Shown here piece after piece: positions 36,601 through 48,060 of a stretch of 64,000 nucleotides of DNA; positions within the stretch are counted from its first letter, which is position 1; each line of letters starts with the position of its first letter. The DNA is from Cladorrhinum sp. PSN259. Taxonomy: Eukaryota; Ascomycota; Sordariomycetes; Sordariales; Podosporaceae. Under the pieces are notes generated by a model. It did no database searches. It was not told the DNA's origin and saw only the letters and a list, made by a program, of their open reading frames with translations. The position numbers were made by a program, and so were the translations under genes. The stretch is from positions 62,001-126,000 of the forward strand of contig MU867069.1 of assembly GCA_033725935.1 (NCBI GenBank), given 5' to 3'.

Positions 36601-39600
36601 AATATTCATGCGGCTCCTTTCCAAGGCATGGATCAATGGTGATATACCGAGTGTTATCCGGTAACCTGGGGGGGGTTTTTTGGGCGGTTTTTTTCATTAT
36701 TTTTTTCAACTTTGCTATTCAGCACAAAGGGACAGCTCCCGATAAGAGTTAAACCAAACCTTGAGCTTCTGCTTCGAACAGTAGCACGAGGTTGTCACGT
36801 TGTGTTGCTTTGTTTCTTTTCTCCAATTATTTCCCCCAATTGGGAAAGACGTCATCCTTCTTTCTGCAGGGCTGGGCAAGCCCTGGGAACAAGATCGACG
36901 CGATAGCGCTTGGCTCGTTTCGTCATGTTCTGAGAAGCTGATTCGTTATCCCAGATATGTGTGATCTGCGCCCGGATTACCATGGAAGAAAACAACTCAA
37001 ACAAGAAAAAATGGCCGGCAACTGTGAAGGAAAAGAAGGTGATAATTGTGATTATGACGATGAATTTTTGTTTACTTTTCATTTACCCCTCCAATGCTTT
37101 ACTCCCAAGGATTCCTGCAGCTGTTTGTGCAACTTGCGTCCGCCCTCACCGCCTGCTGCAGCAGCAACATCAAGGCCCACAAGCGACTTGGGTTGTCAGC
37201 GCAAACAAGAGCGAGCCCGGATCTCCATCCAATCATTAAACACGATGCTGTCGAGCAGAGTTGTCAGATGCGCCTGGGCTCTTCAACCCAGTGCCAATGC
37301 TTGCCAATTCGCCCGCGGCTCAGCTTACGGCAGCTACGCCACAGGCCGGAATCATTCAGAGTCCCGCGTTTCTCCGACTCGCAAAGGGGACATGCCTGGG
37401 CTCGGCTGGGACGAAGTTGGGCAGGGCTGGGCTCCTCCCGTAGAGCAATCGCATGGGTATGTTTGAGATGCTGCATCTGTGGGGGCGCTGTACGCAGAGA
37501 GACAAGAAGGAAGAAATCCCCGGCTGCTGAAGCTGCCAGCAGGGACGTTACATTGACTTTGACACCATCGTGGGTAAAGTAAACAAATCAACGCGAGCGG
37601 ATGAGGGGTAGCTCAGAGATGAACAGAAACAACGAATCCTGTGCCTCCCTCGCCGCGGGGTAGAAGAGGTGGTAAACGCGGTGTCACCTGATAATAGTTC
37701 CCGTCTTGTTACCCTTTTGGGCCTTTCTGATTGCCGTACGAGCTTCGGTGAAGGTGTGCGGGGAGGTTGGGGAGGACTTGTCCCAAAGCTTGATGATCCT
37801 ACTGGACGCCGTAAACGGGTGCGGAAACGTTGGTGTTGAGTGCTCGCCTCCAAAGTACAGCCCAACGACAGGTCTTGAAGATTTTACATGCCCGGGTAGG
37901 TGCCACGTCGAACATGGGAGCGGATCCTCGAAAGTACCGTACACTACTATGTACGGCGATCGTTGCTACCTCGTGATTCAAGGTTATTCTTTCTTTAGTA
38001 ACAAGAACCAGGTATCCCCCGATATTCTCCTAAAATGCCTATCAATCAAACTGAACCTCATGATCCGCAGCCATGGCTTCGGCAGGTGGGTATCGTCCAG
38101 CCTAATGGCTTTCCTTCCTGAGACTTGGGCAGCTTCGGGAAGGAAGAGACGGAAGCACGGAGGGGCATTAATATGATACGCAGTAGTCAACTCCTCCTCA
38201 CCCCGCAAAGGACTCAGGTGGCACGACGTACAGGGTGAAGCTTCGCTTTATGCTTGGTCGTCGTCAGTGAACAACACTCCACAACAGCTCCAAACCGAGC
38301 AAGGGTGACCCTCTGTGGAAACAGCAAGTTCCACGCTAGACTCTCGGTGAGGGTCCACGATGGCTGCTCAGTTCCACATCTCGCCCCAGGCATTTCGGCG
38401 GAGCTAGGTTCCCCTCCAACGGCTTGGTGGATGGAGACTCGACAACTCACGAGGTTGCTTGGGCGACGGAGGAGATCTTTGTTTTGTTCACAGTCCGCCA
38501 AGGACACTATTTGGCCTCAACGAAAATGGGTCCCGACAAACTATTCGTGTATGGTCAGGCGATCATGTTGTTACCCGTCGCAACGGATATTTCTAGTGTC
38601 GTCCTCCACCCTCAGGGGAGGAGAAGGCGATGCATCATCCTAGTAACCCGGGGTAAGCTCGCGAGAACCGGGAATTACATATTATTCCTTTTGTCCACAT
38701 ACGGCACAGGGCCACAGGCACAGTACGGCACAATGTCTTGACAGAACGAGGTTTTTGAAGAATGCGGTGAAGAACTGAGCGCAAGATTGAAATATGTAGT
38801 GTTGCGTGCTGTCTACTAATTGGAGCTGATTTTCGGCTGCCTTCCGGGATCGCGATGTCGTACAAGATTCGGTTTCTACCCCTGACATTTTTTGGGGGCA
38901 TTTCTTCGTCCGCAGAAATAATAGGATGGAGCGAACAAAACAATAGCAATCGAGATTGGACTGAGTCTTCTTGTCTGTGGGCAATCTGATGCATTCCGAT
39001 CATGTTCTGCAATGCTTTCACATTGAAACCCGAACACTGAAATACTACGATGGAACCTTTGAGTTTTAAAAGTTTTCGTCCTTTACTTTTGGCTTCCCTT
39101 TCGAGGTATCATCAGAAATACCCACTTTCTCTTGTTAGGAGAAACTTCTGATATCGAGAAAGCCTGTTATTCTTTGGGCCTGTTTTCTTCGGGACTGGAC
39201 TAATATCATAGAGATTGCTATCTCGAGACCAATAAATCATGACTTTGGAGAGTTTACCTATATAATCGATCCGGGGTTCGAACACCAACACAAAAGATTA
39301 AATTCATGAAAATCTTCAAAATGTAGACCCTCATTAAATGCCACATCAAGGATGATGCCAAATTCTCTTCCTTATCGTTCGTTGAGTTTGGTTTCTAGAA
39401 ACCTTCTCTTTACAAGGAACCTTCGATGCATTTAAGCGGGGGAATGTATTACCTAACCGGGAAGCACCTTGCGAAAACGATTGATTCCACCCCCGTTCTA
39501 GGCATCGGATCTGTGCCATGGGCGGTAAGCAAAGGCAGAAAGAAAATGCCCCGCTAAAATTTTACAGATTGCATGTTTTTACGGTAGCTTCCAGGTCGCA

Positions 39601-39681
39601 GTGGTGGCCCCTCCAGAACGAGAAATACACTGCTGAACAGTTGCCATCTCATCAACAACTGGACAATAAACTTCACAAACA
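33649..39681. other. 6-kb intergenic region between CDC25 and POL5
   Basis: This is the largest gap in the housekeeping part. It separates two divergent genes. The first kilobase left of CDC25 is likely its promoter and a long leader; an open minus frame at 33717-34478 shows no motif. Scattered ORFs (for example plus 35677-36102, 36957-37466, 37706-38176) have no recognisable domain and poor composition. Homopolymer G/T and A runs occur near 36.67 kb and 36.05 kb. No RNA gene or transposon was recognised. Confidence 0.45.
39556..39563 (+). promoter_or_regulatory. AAAATTTT element upstream of POL5
   Basis: A palindromic AAAATTTT lies about 120 bp upstream of the POL5 start. It resembles the core of the RRPE element in promoters of ribosome-biogenesis genes of yeasts. 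Its function here is inference. Confidence 0.3.
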
Positions 39682-42600
39682 ATGGCCAACAAACGAAAGC
39701 GCGCGCCCAAGGAGGGCCCCACCGATGTTCAGCCTACACAAAAACGATCAAAATCCGAGACGCCTGTGACCAATGGCGCATCGTCGACAAAGTCAAAGAC
39801 GCCAAAAACTGTGCCAGTCAACAAGACCTTGTTCACCGAGTCCCCGTCCCGCGAAGATCGCGCAAGGGAAGCCGATCTCTATGATAAACTGGGACGAGAA
39901 GACGCCGACGAGCGCATTGAAGCTGCCGATGCCATTATTTCGAGCCTCCTGGGCTCCGGCGAAGAGTCTGTCGCTGAACCCATCCTGCGCCGCCACCTCG
40001 AGAAGCGCTTGTTCCGCGGTCTTGCCAGTGGGAGAAATGCATCGCGCCTTGGATTCAGCCTGGTCATTACTGAGATTTTGAATCAGCTGTTTGGGAAGAA
40101 GGACTTGGCGAGCACCAAATACACTGGCATGACGTTTGACGAGGTCCGCAAGATCCTGGTGCGCAGTACGACCCCGAATGGCATGAGTGGACAGGAGGAG
40201 AGGAACCATTACTTTGGGCAGCTTTTTGGAATCGAGTGCTTTGTGCGTGCCGGAATCGTCGCCGAGGATAAGGGGAGGTGGTTTATAGTTTTGGACCTGG
40301 TGTTCGAGTTGGCGCAAAAAAAGTCTTGGTTGAAGCCACAGTGCGGCTTCATTATTGTACAGGCTGTGTCGCAGATGAAGCAGAAGCTTGCCGAGGAGAC
40401 TCTTCAGAAGCTCGCTGACCAAGGGTTTGCGAAGACACCTGAAGGTGTCGCTATTTGGATTGCTGCGTTGGATCGGTTCCCGGATATGAAAGTTCCCGCG
40501 CAGCCATGGAGGCATCCTCTTGCTGCGTCGTCTCTGTCTGCTCTGCCTGCTGCTTTGAAGGACAGTGGAAGGGAAGCATCGAACGAGGAGGTTGGTGGCA
40601 AAAAGCCCAAGCAGGGTAACTGGACTGCCCAGCTGCATTTCGTGTGGGATCTGATTCTTGCTCACTTCGCCAAGCTCGGCGCAATATCCGAGGATGACGC
40701 CTCGGAACAGTTTAAGCAGTTCTGGAGCCGTGTCGTTGATGGTATGTTTTATTCAATGTCCATTGTCCATGTTGATTGCTAATACATGATGCAGAGGGCT
40801 TCTTCTCCAAGAATGCCTCAGACAGCCAGAAGTTTTCTGGTTTCATGATTTTCCAGAAAATGCTTGAGGGTGCTGCGAGCTGCCAGTTTATTGTAAAAAC
40901 GCTCTTCAGCAAGAACTTCATGGTTTGCTTGATGAACCAGGCTGCCAAAGAGGATCGCTACCTCCACCGGGCCGCTATCAAGGCCCTCAAAGCTATTGAG
41001 GTTGCTGTCCAGAATAACCCCCAATTCCTGCCTGCAATTCTCAAAGAGCTGTTTGGTAAACATGGTGCATACAATTTCGACCAGAGGACAAACACCAAGA
41101 CGGTGGATAAGCTCCTTCAATCTACAACCCCTGAAACTATAAAGCCTATTCTGAAGGTTTTGCAGCTCAAGGACATCTCCAAGAGTGGCCTTGAAGAAGA
41201 AAAGTACTACCAGGCTCTGGGCAGCTACTTGTTTAGACTGGCTAGTATCCCATCTGAGGGTGCCGAAGCTGATGGTGCAGGCAAATCTGTCCAAGGATCC
41301 GCAATTAAGGTCTTGACTGAGCTTGCCTACTCCAACAAAGCTGTGCCTGAAAGCATCAAAGAGAATCTCAGAACGAGATCTACGTCTGCTTTTGCCAAGC
41401 TAGTCAGAAGGCCGGAGGACTTTGGTTTCCTGTGTGAGGCCATCTTGTCCATTGAAACCGACGTGGACCCAGATGACGAGATTGCGGCAACCGTTCTGCC
41501 CCAAGCCTTTGAGAGGCTAAAGGACTTGTTGGACCCATCAAAGGCAACCAAGGCGACCAGAGAATCTCGGCAGGCCCTGGCTCTGCTGCATGCTGTGGGT
41601 GTTTTGCAGTTTTATAATCAGGAACCTGATATCATGGACATCTTTGAGGAACTGGAGGAATGCTATGAGAAGCTTGCAAACGAGGATGGTGACGCCGAGG
41701 AGGGTGCTTCCGAGTTCCTTGTTGAAAGTTTGCTCGCCATGATTGCCAGGCCATCAGCCCTCATGAGACAAGTATCTCAACAGGTTTTTGAAGCCTTTAC
41801 TGGCCTCGTGTCGTCTGAGGCTCTCAAGCTCTTGACTGACCCCCTTGCCGTTGAGGAGAACGACAAGGGCCGTCAGACCTTGTTCAGCACCGAGGATGAG
41901 GACATGATGGATGTTGATGGCGATGATGACGCAAGCGGCAGTGACGAGGAAGAGCTTGACTCCGACGTCGAGATCATTAATCTCGAAGATGCCGGATCAG
42001 ACGTACCAGACGCCAGCGACGACTCTGATTCAGGAGACGAAGACGAAAACGACATAAAGGAGGAAGAAGAAGACGACGACGACGAAAAGGCCAACGGCGA
42101 AGAAGACAAAGACGAAGCCCTTTTCAAAGCCCTCTCTGAAGCCCTCGGACCCCGCGCTCTAAACCCCGAAGACGAAGACGCAGATTCAGACGCAGCCTCG
42201 GACGTCTCCGACTCTGAAATGCTAGCAGGTGACGCCAACCTCGCCCAAATCTTCAAACTCCGCGCCAAGACAACCACAAAAAAGCAGCAAAAGAAGGACG
42301 CCAAAGAGACGGTCGTCAACTTCAAGCACCGCGTTCTCGACCTGCTTGCCATCTTTGTGAAGAAGGAATCAGCAAACGCCAACCCGCTCACGTTTGACGT
42401 TCTCTTGCCGCTGCTCAACCTCATCCGCACCACGACGGTCAAGCCTCTAGCTAATAAAGCGCACGAGATAATTTCAAACTTTGCAAAGGGCCTCAAGAAG
42501 GCCAGGAGCAGCGGCGGCGGCAGCGGTAATAACACTGACGCAGCAATCGAGGCAGGTGATGCGGATTCACTTTTGGCCATGCTTGTGGATCTCCACGAGG

Positions 42601-42872
42601 AAGCATCCAAGGACCCTTCTCACGCCTTCGCAAAGGCCGTCTCAACGGCCAGCTTGGCCGTTGCCGCCGTGCTGTGCAGCGAGAAGCTCGGCAAGACAGA
42701 GGAGGTGTTCCAGCTGTACGCAAAGACGCAGCTCAGGTGGTTCCAGGGGCAGGTCAAGATCCAGCAGGCTTTCTTTGCGGATTGGCTCAACTGGTGCCAG
42801 AGCCATGCTTCTGCTGCTGCTGCTTCGGCGGCGGCGGCGGCGGAGCAGGAGCCAAAGGAAAAGGAGAAATAG
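39682..42872 (+). CDS. POL5: Pol5 / MYBBP1A-type rRNA-processing protein (DNA polymerase phi family)
   Basis: Exons 39682-40741 and 40795-42872, joined over a 53-bp GT-AG intron, give 1045 aa. A basic N-terminus precedes an alpha-solenoid core. The family signature lies in residues about 110-200: ASGRNASRLGFSLVITEIL, then TFDEVRKILVRSTTPNG and RNHYFGQLFGIECFVRAGI. A long acidic block rich in Asp and Glu (residues about 720-840) and a Lys-rich, then Ala-rich C-terminus (near residues 1030-1040) follow. Family knowledge: despite the name, these are not DNA polymerases; Pol5 is a nucleolar protein required for rRNA synthesis and 60S maturation. The mRNA leader contains CA-rich sequence just before the ATG. 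Confidence 0.92.
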
Positions 42873-43316
42873 ACATTGTAGATACTGGGTTAGCTTAGAC
42901 TTGGTGTTAGAGAGACAGAGAGTTGTAGTGGTGGATGTATACCCTGGATGCGAATTGAATTGTATATAATTTCCTGGTTTGTTCTCAGCCACCCACCCAT
43001 TTGAAAACTTGCGTGACTAGACATACTTCTTTCAATCCACTTGGTCAAGAAAAATCATGATAGGATGGTTCTTGACATAATCAAGCTTCATGCAGATAAA
43101 TTCCATTTTATGCACTTCTTTCAGTGCCAGATGGACGTTTACTCGAATCTACCTTTTCTCTCTCTCTCCATCATTCCAAGTTTCAAGCCCGAAAGTTTGT
43201 CTCTCTCGGTTGTAGTAGTGTAATCGTCGTCGCTTGCCATATGTTTACAAATATCAATCCATCCCCTCCGTAAACGCCTTTATTTCCCTTCGATTCATCT
43301 AAGGTAAGTAGTAAGC
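42873..43316. other. Convergent 3' flanks of POL5 and PRE10
   Basis: Two genes end toward each other across about 440 bp. The gap should hold both 3' UTRs. No gene seen; CTCTCT tract near 43.16 kb. Confidence 0.5.
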
Positions 43317-44443
43317 TTACTCCTCCATCTTCTCACCCTCCTTTTCCTCTTCTTCCTCATCACTATCCTCATCCGCAACAGCCTTCTTGGCCAACCGCTC
43401 AGCCTCCTCCCTCAAAGCCTTGGGAACCTCCTGGTGCTTGCCCTTGGTTGGCCCGTCAGACCCGCTGATCCACGACATCTCGAGCTCAAATTCCTTGTCC
43501 TTGCTATCGTCATGCGCCACATAGATGATGCGCGCCGCCTCTTTGACTGCCTCCTCGAGCGAGATACCTTCCCCGCTGAGGTCCAGCTTCTCGAGCTCGG
43601 CCTTGGCTGCTTGTCGCCCCTTGCCAGTGGCGGCACCGTAGTAACCCCAGTAGAGACCGGATGGCTCAATCATGTAGAGGAAAGGACCGCCGTGCTTCTT
43701 GGATGTGTCCTTGCCGCCGGCGCCGCAAGATGGTCCGCTGCCGACTTGGCCGTCGACGGGATGCTCAAGCTCGCTGTCGAAGCCGCCGACGATGGCGGTG
43801 ATGCCGAAGGGACGAACGGACTGGTACAGTGTGTATGCTTGGAGGTAACCGCCCATGCGGCTGGCAAGGTCGGCGGTGGGAATGGGCGTCTTGAAGGTGT
43901 CGCGCCATGAGCGCGCCTCGTCGCGAGCTCGGTCTACAAAGTGGCGGCCGTCAGGAACCATGCCGGAGTATACCTAGAGTCAGGACGGAGCCCCATGGTT
44001 AGTGGGGTTGCAATGGTATGGTATGGTCTGTGAAGCATGGGGTTTGATGGAGGGGTATCTATGCGGGCTGTCGAGAAAGAGAGGAAAGAAAACTCACAAC
44101 GCCCAAATGTCTGTCAACGGTCGCAATGCGCTTGTTGGCGCCCTGCTTGAGCAGCTTGGATGTGACAATCTTCTCCACGGCCAACACGACGCCGTCCTTG
44201 CACCGGATGCCAATCGAAGTGCCACCATTCTCGACAGCCTTTACGGCGTACTCGACTTGGAAATTGCGGCCATCGGGGGAGAAGATGGAGTTGGCAAGAT
44301 CGTAGCCTGTTCCTATCGAAGTCTGGAGGGGAAGGGAGTTGGTTGTCAGCTATATTTCCGACTTTGGACTTGGAGCTTTCGCTGACTGCCCGCTAACTGG
44401 GGTGTCCAAAGGCAGTGAACGGGCGGTGGGGAAACGGTACCAT
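43317..44443 (-). CDS. PRE10: 20S proteasome subunit alpha-7 (PSMA3-type)
   Basis: Exons 44441-44443 (start codon only), 44098-44322 and 43317-43973 give 294 aa. After Met the protein continues TSIGTGYDLANSIFSPDGR and NFQVEYAVKAVENGGTSIGI, the proteasome alpha signature. VVLAVEKIVTSKLL and DRHLGVVYSGMVPDGRH follow, then the body of the alpha fold. The C-terminus is a long acidic, Lys-rich tail (DEDSDEEEEEKEGEKMEE), characteristic of alpha-7/C8. Introns 44323-44440 and 43974-44097 are GT-AG; the first has a CTGAC branch site near its acceptor. Family knowledge: an outer-ring, non-catalytic subunit of the 20S core that helps gate the pore and binds regulators. Confidence 0.95.
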
Positions 44444-45176
44444 TGTGACTGTAAATCTGATTGAACTTGGGAAAGATTAAATTATTCGTAGTTTATTTGG
44501 AGAGAACAGACGTCGGGGTGGTTTTTGGCGACGGCGAGGATTATTGGTTTTTGGGGTTCGGGTATGGGGGGGGGAGGATGGTTTGCGTAGGTCGTTGACT
44601 GGAGAGCTCGTTGCTTGCTGAGCTCCCGCCCCATCAGGCAGCCTGAGCTGCGTGTTGCTTGCCAGCAGCCAGGGAAGCTTGAGGCTGGGCGGGGTGGGGC
44701 TTTGACTTTGTGGCTCGTGCTTTTTCTCTTAGTCTTTCGCCCTGTTCAGCCTTGAATTTCAGCCACAACTTGCATCTGAACATCTGGGGTAATGCACAGG
44801 CCAATGACGACCTGGAATGTTACCCCTGAACCCCTTTTTCTGCATTCGACAACAACAGCATGAGATATCATCTGAAAAGTGCGAACACCGAATGGTGACA
44901 AAGTCGAATACAATGATAGATTGTTTTGTTACAGATATTACTCACTAGCAGTTTTTCGAGTCAAGGTGCAATGTGCCACGGCTTGCCTCCATCATCATGT
45001 TCGATGATGGTCATGGTGTAGTCATATTGTCTTGTCCAACTTACCAGTATCGCCTCACCATTGCTATAAAGACATTTATAGTAGTCGCTGAAGTTGCTTA
45101 GAATTCTTAGGCTTCCAAAGTAGTATTTATGCAGTCCTTGCTTGTCACCACGACGCTCATCGTTACCCTTACAATC
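44444..45176. promoter_or_regulatory. PRE10 promoter region and upstream region of a small gene
   Basis: Non-coding gap with divergent starts. A TATA box on the plus strand (TATAAA, 45065-45070) precedes the small gene at 45177 by about 110 bp. A G-rich tract lies near 44.56 kb. A minus-strand open frame at 44961-45365 overlaps the plus gene and is not called. Confidence 0.45.
45065..45070 (+). promoter_or_regulatory. TATA box of the small gene at 45177
   Basis: TATAAA, placed to start transcription near 45095, upstream of both candidate ATGs (45129 and 45177). Confidence 0.4.
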
Positions 45177-45721
45177 ATGTCCCAAATCGCCGTTTCTAAT
45201 CAGCCACACCGGCGTGTTCGCTTCGCAGACGAGGTAGCCTCTAAGAAACAAGGGCAAGGAATTCGTATCTCTCAGGCTGGAGAACCCGACCTCCATCCCG
45301 GCGAAGAGGTCGTAGGTGTCTGTCTCGACATCAACGGGCAACACTTGTCTACCTGCAAGGCACAACTAACAAACACACCGTGCTACTATACTAACCTAGT
45401 CACATACCCCAGAAGCTTCTGCGAAGAGTGCCTCCAAGTAGGTTCCACCGCATTGTGTAGCCCCTGACTCCATCTGTTGTTGATTATACTGACACCTTCA
45501 CTATCCAGCGCTTTCCCCAGCGATGGATCGAAGAACGACGGGGCAGCAATGGGCTTTTACGTTCCCACACCATGGCCGGCACCTACCCTCCTGATCCTCC
45601 TCCGGCTTGGTGCAAACCAACCAAAGACAGTTTCATCGTCTCGATGATATCCCACTACCCGTTGACGTCTCAGCTCTCCTTATTTCTACTGTCCATTCTT
45701 GCTGCTCTCTATATTTATTAG
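45177..45721 (+). CDS. Small Cys-containing protein with a C-terminal hydrophobic anchor (FCxxCL family candidate)
   Basis: Exons 45177-45437 and 45509-45721 give 157 aa. The intron (45438-45508) has donor GTAGGT, a CTGAC branch site and acceptor ATCCAG, and the second exon is open for 70 codons. The product contains HRRVRFADEV near the N-terminus, GQHLSTCKAQL, then RSFCEECLQ at the exon end. A Pro-rich PPDPPPAWCKP follows, and the C-terminus LSLFLLSILAALYIY resembles a tail anchor. Start: 45177 has an A at -3. An in-frame ATG at 45129 would add MQSLLVTTTLIVTLTI, a signal-peptide-like segment, so a secreted form is the alternative. No family recognised. Confidence 0.5.
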
Positions 45722-46498
45722 TGATCTTAGCGTTATTTGTTGCACTCCAAACAATTACAGTTCAGACCATAACTGTACCGGTTTCCGTTGCTTCGTTATC
45801 GAAGTAATAAGACTTAGTGTTGGGTTCAGGAATGGAGATAAGGGCCAGGAGAGGAGCTTGATGGCGGATGGGTATACAACAGAAAAAGAGGTAGCGCTAT
45901 ACCCGAGGAGCGCGTTGTGCTCCATCTCTAGAGGTGATGGCACCCCTGTAGAGATAACTGCCGCAATAGTTCCAGTACATATATCAGAATATCAATTCCC
46001 AAGTCCCTTAAAACCGTCGCTTGACGCTCGCTTCAGGATTTACTATTATTGGCGGCTCACACTATTGTATAAATCGAGGGACAAAATTGTGAGGCAACGG
46101 TAAAGCCTCAGGCTCACGTCCCGGAAAACACCTGGGCAGTCGTACCATGTTGGCACGATATCTTCGGATGGAAGTCAGGTGGCATTGATCAGTCACACGC
46201 TCCAAGGAATTTCCTTGTGCAATGGAATCAACAGAAACATTGTACACATCTACACACTCCCTCTTTTGGCCATAATCATACTCCTCACTTGGCTGTTCCC
46301 CAACAGCGAGTAAGCTTCGCGCAGGCAGTCCACAGCGTTGGACGAGAACAATCAAGGCCACGTAAAGTCCACCGAAGCGACGAATCACTAAGTGCGACGG
46401 ATTCTATCTTCCGCCTCAGTAATTACCTCCCAGGCGAGCGCCCCATCTTGACTTTCATATCAGCAACCTTCATAAGAATAATAAAAACAACAAAGACC
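45722..46498. other. Gap between the two small Cys-containing genes
   Basis: Open frames here (plus 45699-46103, plus 46217-46771, minus 46062-46388) show no motif I can support. A CA-rich leader-like stretch (46.44-46.50 kb) precedes the next gene. Confidence 0.4.
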
Positions 46499-46817
46499 AT
46501 GTGCGGCGGATTCAGATCATACCCCTGCCAAGGTCGTTACCTCTACGGCGTCTCCTGTACCAAGACCAACTGGGTTCCCAAAGTCTTTTGCGCCTCATGC
46601 TTAGTAAGTTCGAATACATCCAACCACATAATATTCAGACTAACAGCGTCCACTTTAACAGATAAACCTCTCCCAAGATATCCTAGACTACTGCAAAGGA
46701 GTCGACTCGGCAACATGGGACGTCAAGACCATCTGCTCGATGCAGCTGTTCAGGTACAAGGACAGCGATGACAGTGTATGGCAAGCTAACGTTAATGGAC
46801 CATCCGCGCCCACTTAG
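46499..46817 (+). CDS. Small Cys-rich protein, 86 aa
   Basis: Exons 46499-46603 and 46662-46817 join over a 58-bp intron with a consensus GTAAGT donor, a CTAAC branch site and an AACAG acceptor, a very good intron. The 86-aa product starts MCGGFRSYPCQGRYLYG and has seven cysteines, including CTKTNWVPKVFCASCL at the exon junction. The second exon reads NLSQDILDYCKG ... TICSMQLFRYKD. There is no signal peptide. The FCxxCL block at the exon end recurs in the gene at 45177 at the same relative place, suggesting a shared ancestor. No database family is recognised; it may bind a metal, but that is inference. Confidence 0.6.
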
Positions 46818-47118
46818 CCGCTGGTTTAGTCATCATTATGGTACTCCAGCGAGGATAAAACGTAACAAGGTGCCTTATACATAGACAAGGAAGTCTCTTA
46901 ATGAGTCCTGTATTCTATTCCCCTGTGCTGTGTAACAAGAATAAGATGGCACGGCAATGTCTTTCTCAAAACCAAACATAAACCCCCCACTAAATCTCTC
47001 TCTTTTGTTGCCCCTTCCAAACAGAAGAACAGCAAAGTGTTTTTAAAACAAACGTAATGCACAAACCCATCGTTTCTCTGAAAATATACAAGTGTGCGTC
47101 CAGTCCAAAGTAAAATAT
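46818..47118. other. Convergent 3' flanks
   Basis: No gene; this should hold 3' UTRs of the small plus-strand gene and of the Q-rich minus-strand gene. Confidence 0.4.
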
Positions 47119-48045
47119 TCACAGCATCTCCTGATCCTCACTCCCCCTCATAGCCATCAACATTCCATACTGATCAGCCATGGCATCCTGCTGCCTCTGG
47201 TTCCACTCAGCCGCCACACCCACATTCATAGTCATGTAGACCGGATCCGATGCTCGGCTTAATCTGCCGACGCTAAAAGTCGTATCGACGGAAGGCGCCG
47301 CAGTGGCCAGCGGCTGCGGGCTGAAAGTGTCCTTTGCAGGTTGTAAACCCTCAGCATAGGCTCTTCGGGCGGACTCTTCGTACTCACGGCGGGACCTTGC
47401 TTCATAATCCGCATATCCATCCATCATGTACGGTTCCATGTAACCGCTATAAGTCTCGATCCACCGACCATCACCGGCTTGAACGGGTGTAAGTGGCGTA
47501 CCGTCCAGGCTCATGATTTCCTCCTGTTGTTGCAGCAGTTGTTGCTGCTGTAGTTGCATTTGCTCTTCGTGCTGCTTTTGCTCATATCGTGCCTTGGCTA
47601 AGCTCTCTTCCTGGTCGACAGTGGTAATGCCCCATCCGAGGGTTGGGTTGTTATTGCTGTTGGTTGGGGGGCAGGCACGCCAAAGGTCGATTAGTCTGAG
47701 CTTTTGGGGATCGTCCACCGTCTTGAAGAGTTGAAGTTGGGCTTGTGATAAGCCTGAAGGATCAACAGAATGTTCCCTCAGAATCCGCTCTACCGTGGCG
47801 TTCTCGCTCTGTGGTGGCTCGGAAGCTGGTCTCTGGGCTTGTTGGGCTTGCTGGGCCTGTTGAGCATTTTGCCGGGCAAGATGGGCTGAATGATTGTAAT
47901 GCTGTGAAATGTACACAATCTTGGGAGCTTGAACTGGTTCAGGCGCCTGGACAGGCGCTGGTGCCGGTTGATCAAGAGTGAACTGACGAGCGAAGAGGCT
48001 CGCCAGCTCATCTTGACTCGGCATGTTTGAATACATGGTAGCCAT
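47119..48045 (-). CDS. Gln/Ala-rich hypothetical protein
   Basis: A single coding exon of 308 codons from the Met at 48045; the frame opens at 48081, but those first codons look like leader. A likely 5' UTR intron (48061-48117, GTACAG...CGCAG) ends just upstream. The product begins MATMYSNMPSQDELASLF, has an Ala/Gln-rich run (QQAQQAQQAQ), and a conserved-looking block VERILREHSVDPSGLSQAQL then FKTVDDPQKLRLIDLW. A Gln-rich segment and Tyr/Glu-rich segment (MDGYADYEARSRREYEE) follow. No membrane or signal sequence. No known domain is recognised; the central block suggests a conserved fungal protein of unknown role. Confidence 0.7.
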   Translation of the reverse strand: MATMYSNMPSQDELASLFARQFTLDQPAPAPVQAPEPVQAPKIVYISQHYNHSAHLARQNAQQAQQAQQAQRPASEPPQSENATVERILREHSVDPSGLSQAQLQLFKTVDDPQKLRLIDLWRACPPTNSNNNPTLGWGITTVDQEESLAKARYEQKQHEEQMQLQQQQLLQQQEEIMSLDGTPLTPVQAGDGRWIETYSGYMEPYMMDGYADYEARSRREYEESARRAYAEGLQPAKDTFSPQPLATAAPSVDTTFSVGRLSRASDPVYMTMNVGVAAEWNQRQQDAMADQYGMLMAMRGSEDQEML

Positions 48046-48060
48046 GATACGAGTTTTAAG

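Noticed and set aside
39270..39290. GGTTCGAAC, tRNA T-loop-like sequence
   Set aside because: The flanking bases do not form a T stem, and no acceptor or anticodon arm is found around it.
41873..42610. 245-codon minus ORF, Ser-rich
   Set aside because: Antisense shadow of the acidic block of POL5.
44961..45365. 134-codon minus ORF
   Set aside because: Overlaps the plus-strand two-exon gene, which has a TATA box, good splice sites and a 70-codon open second exon.
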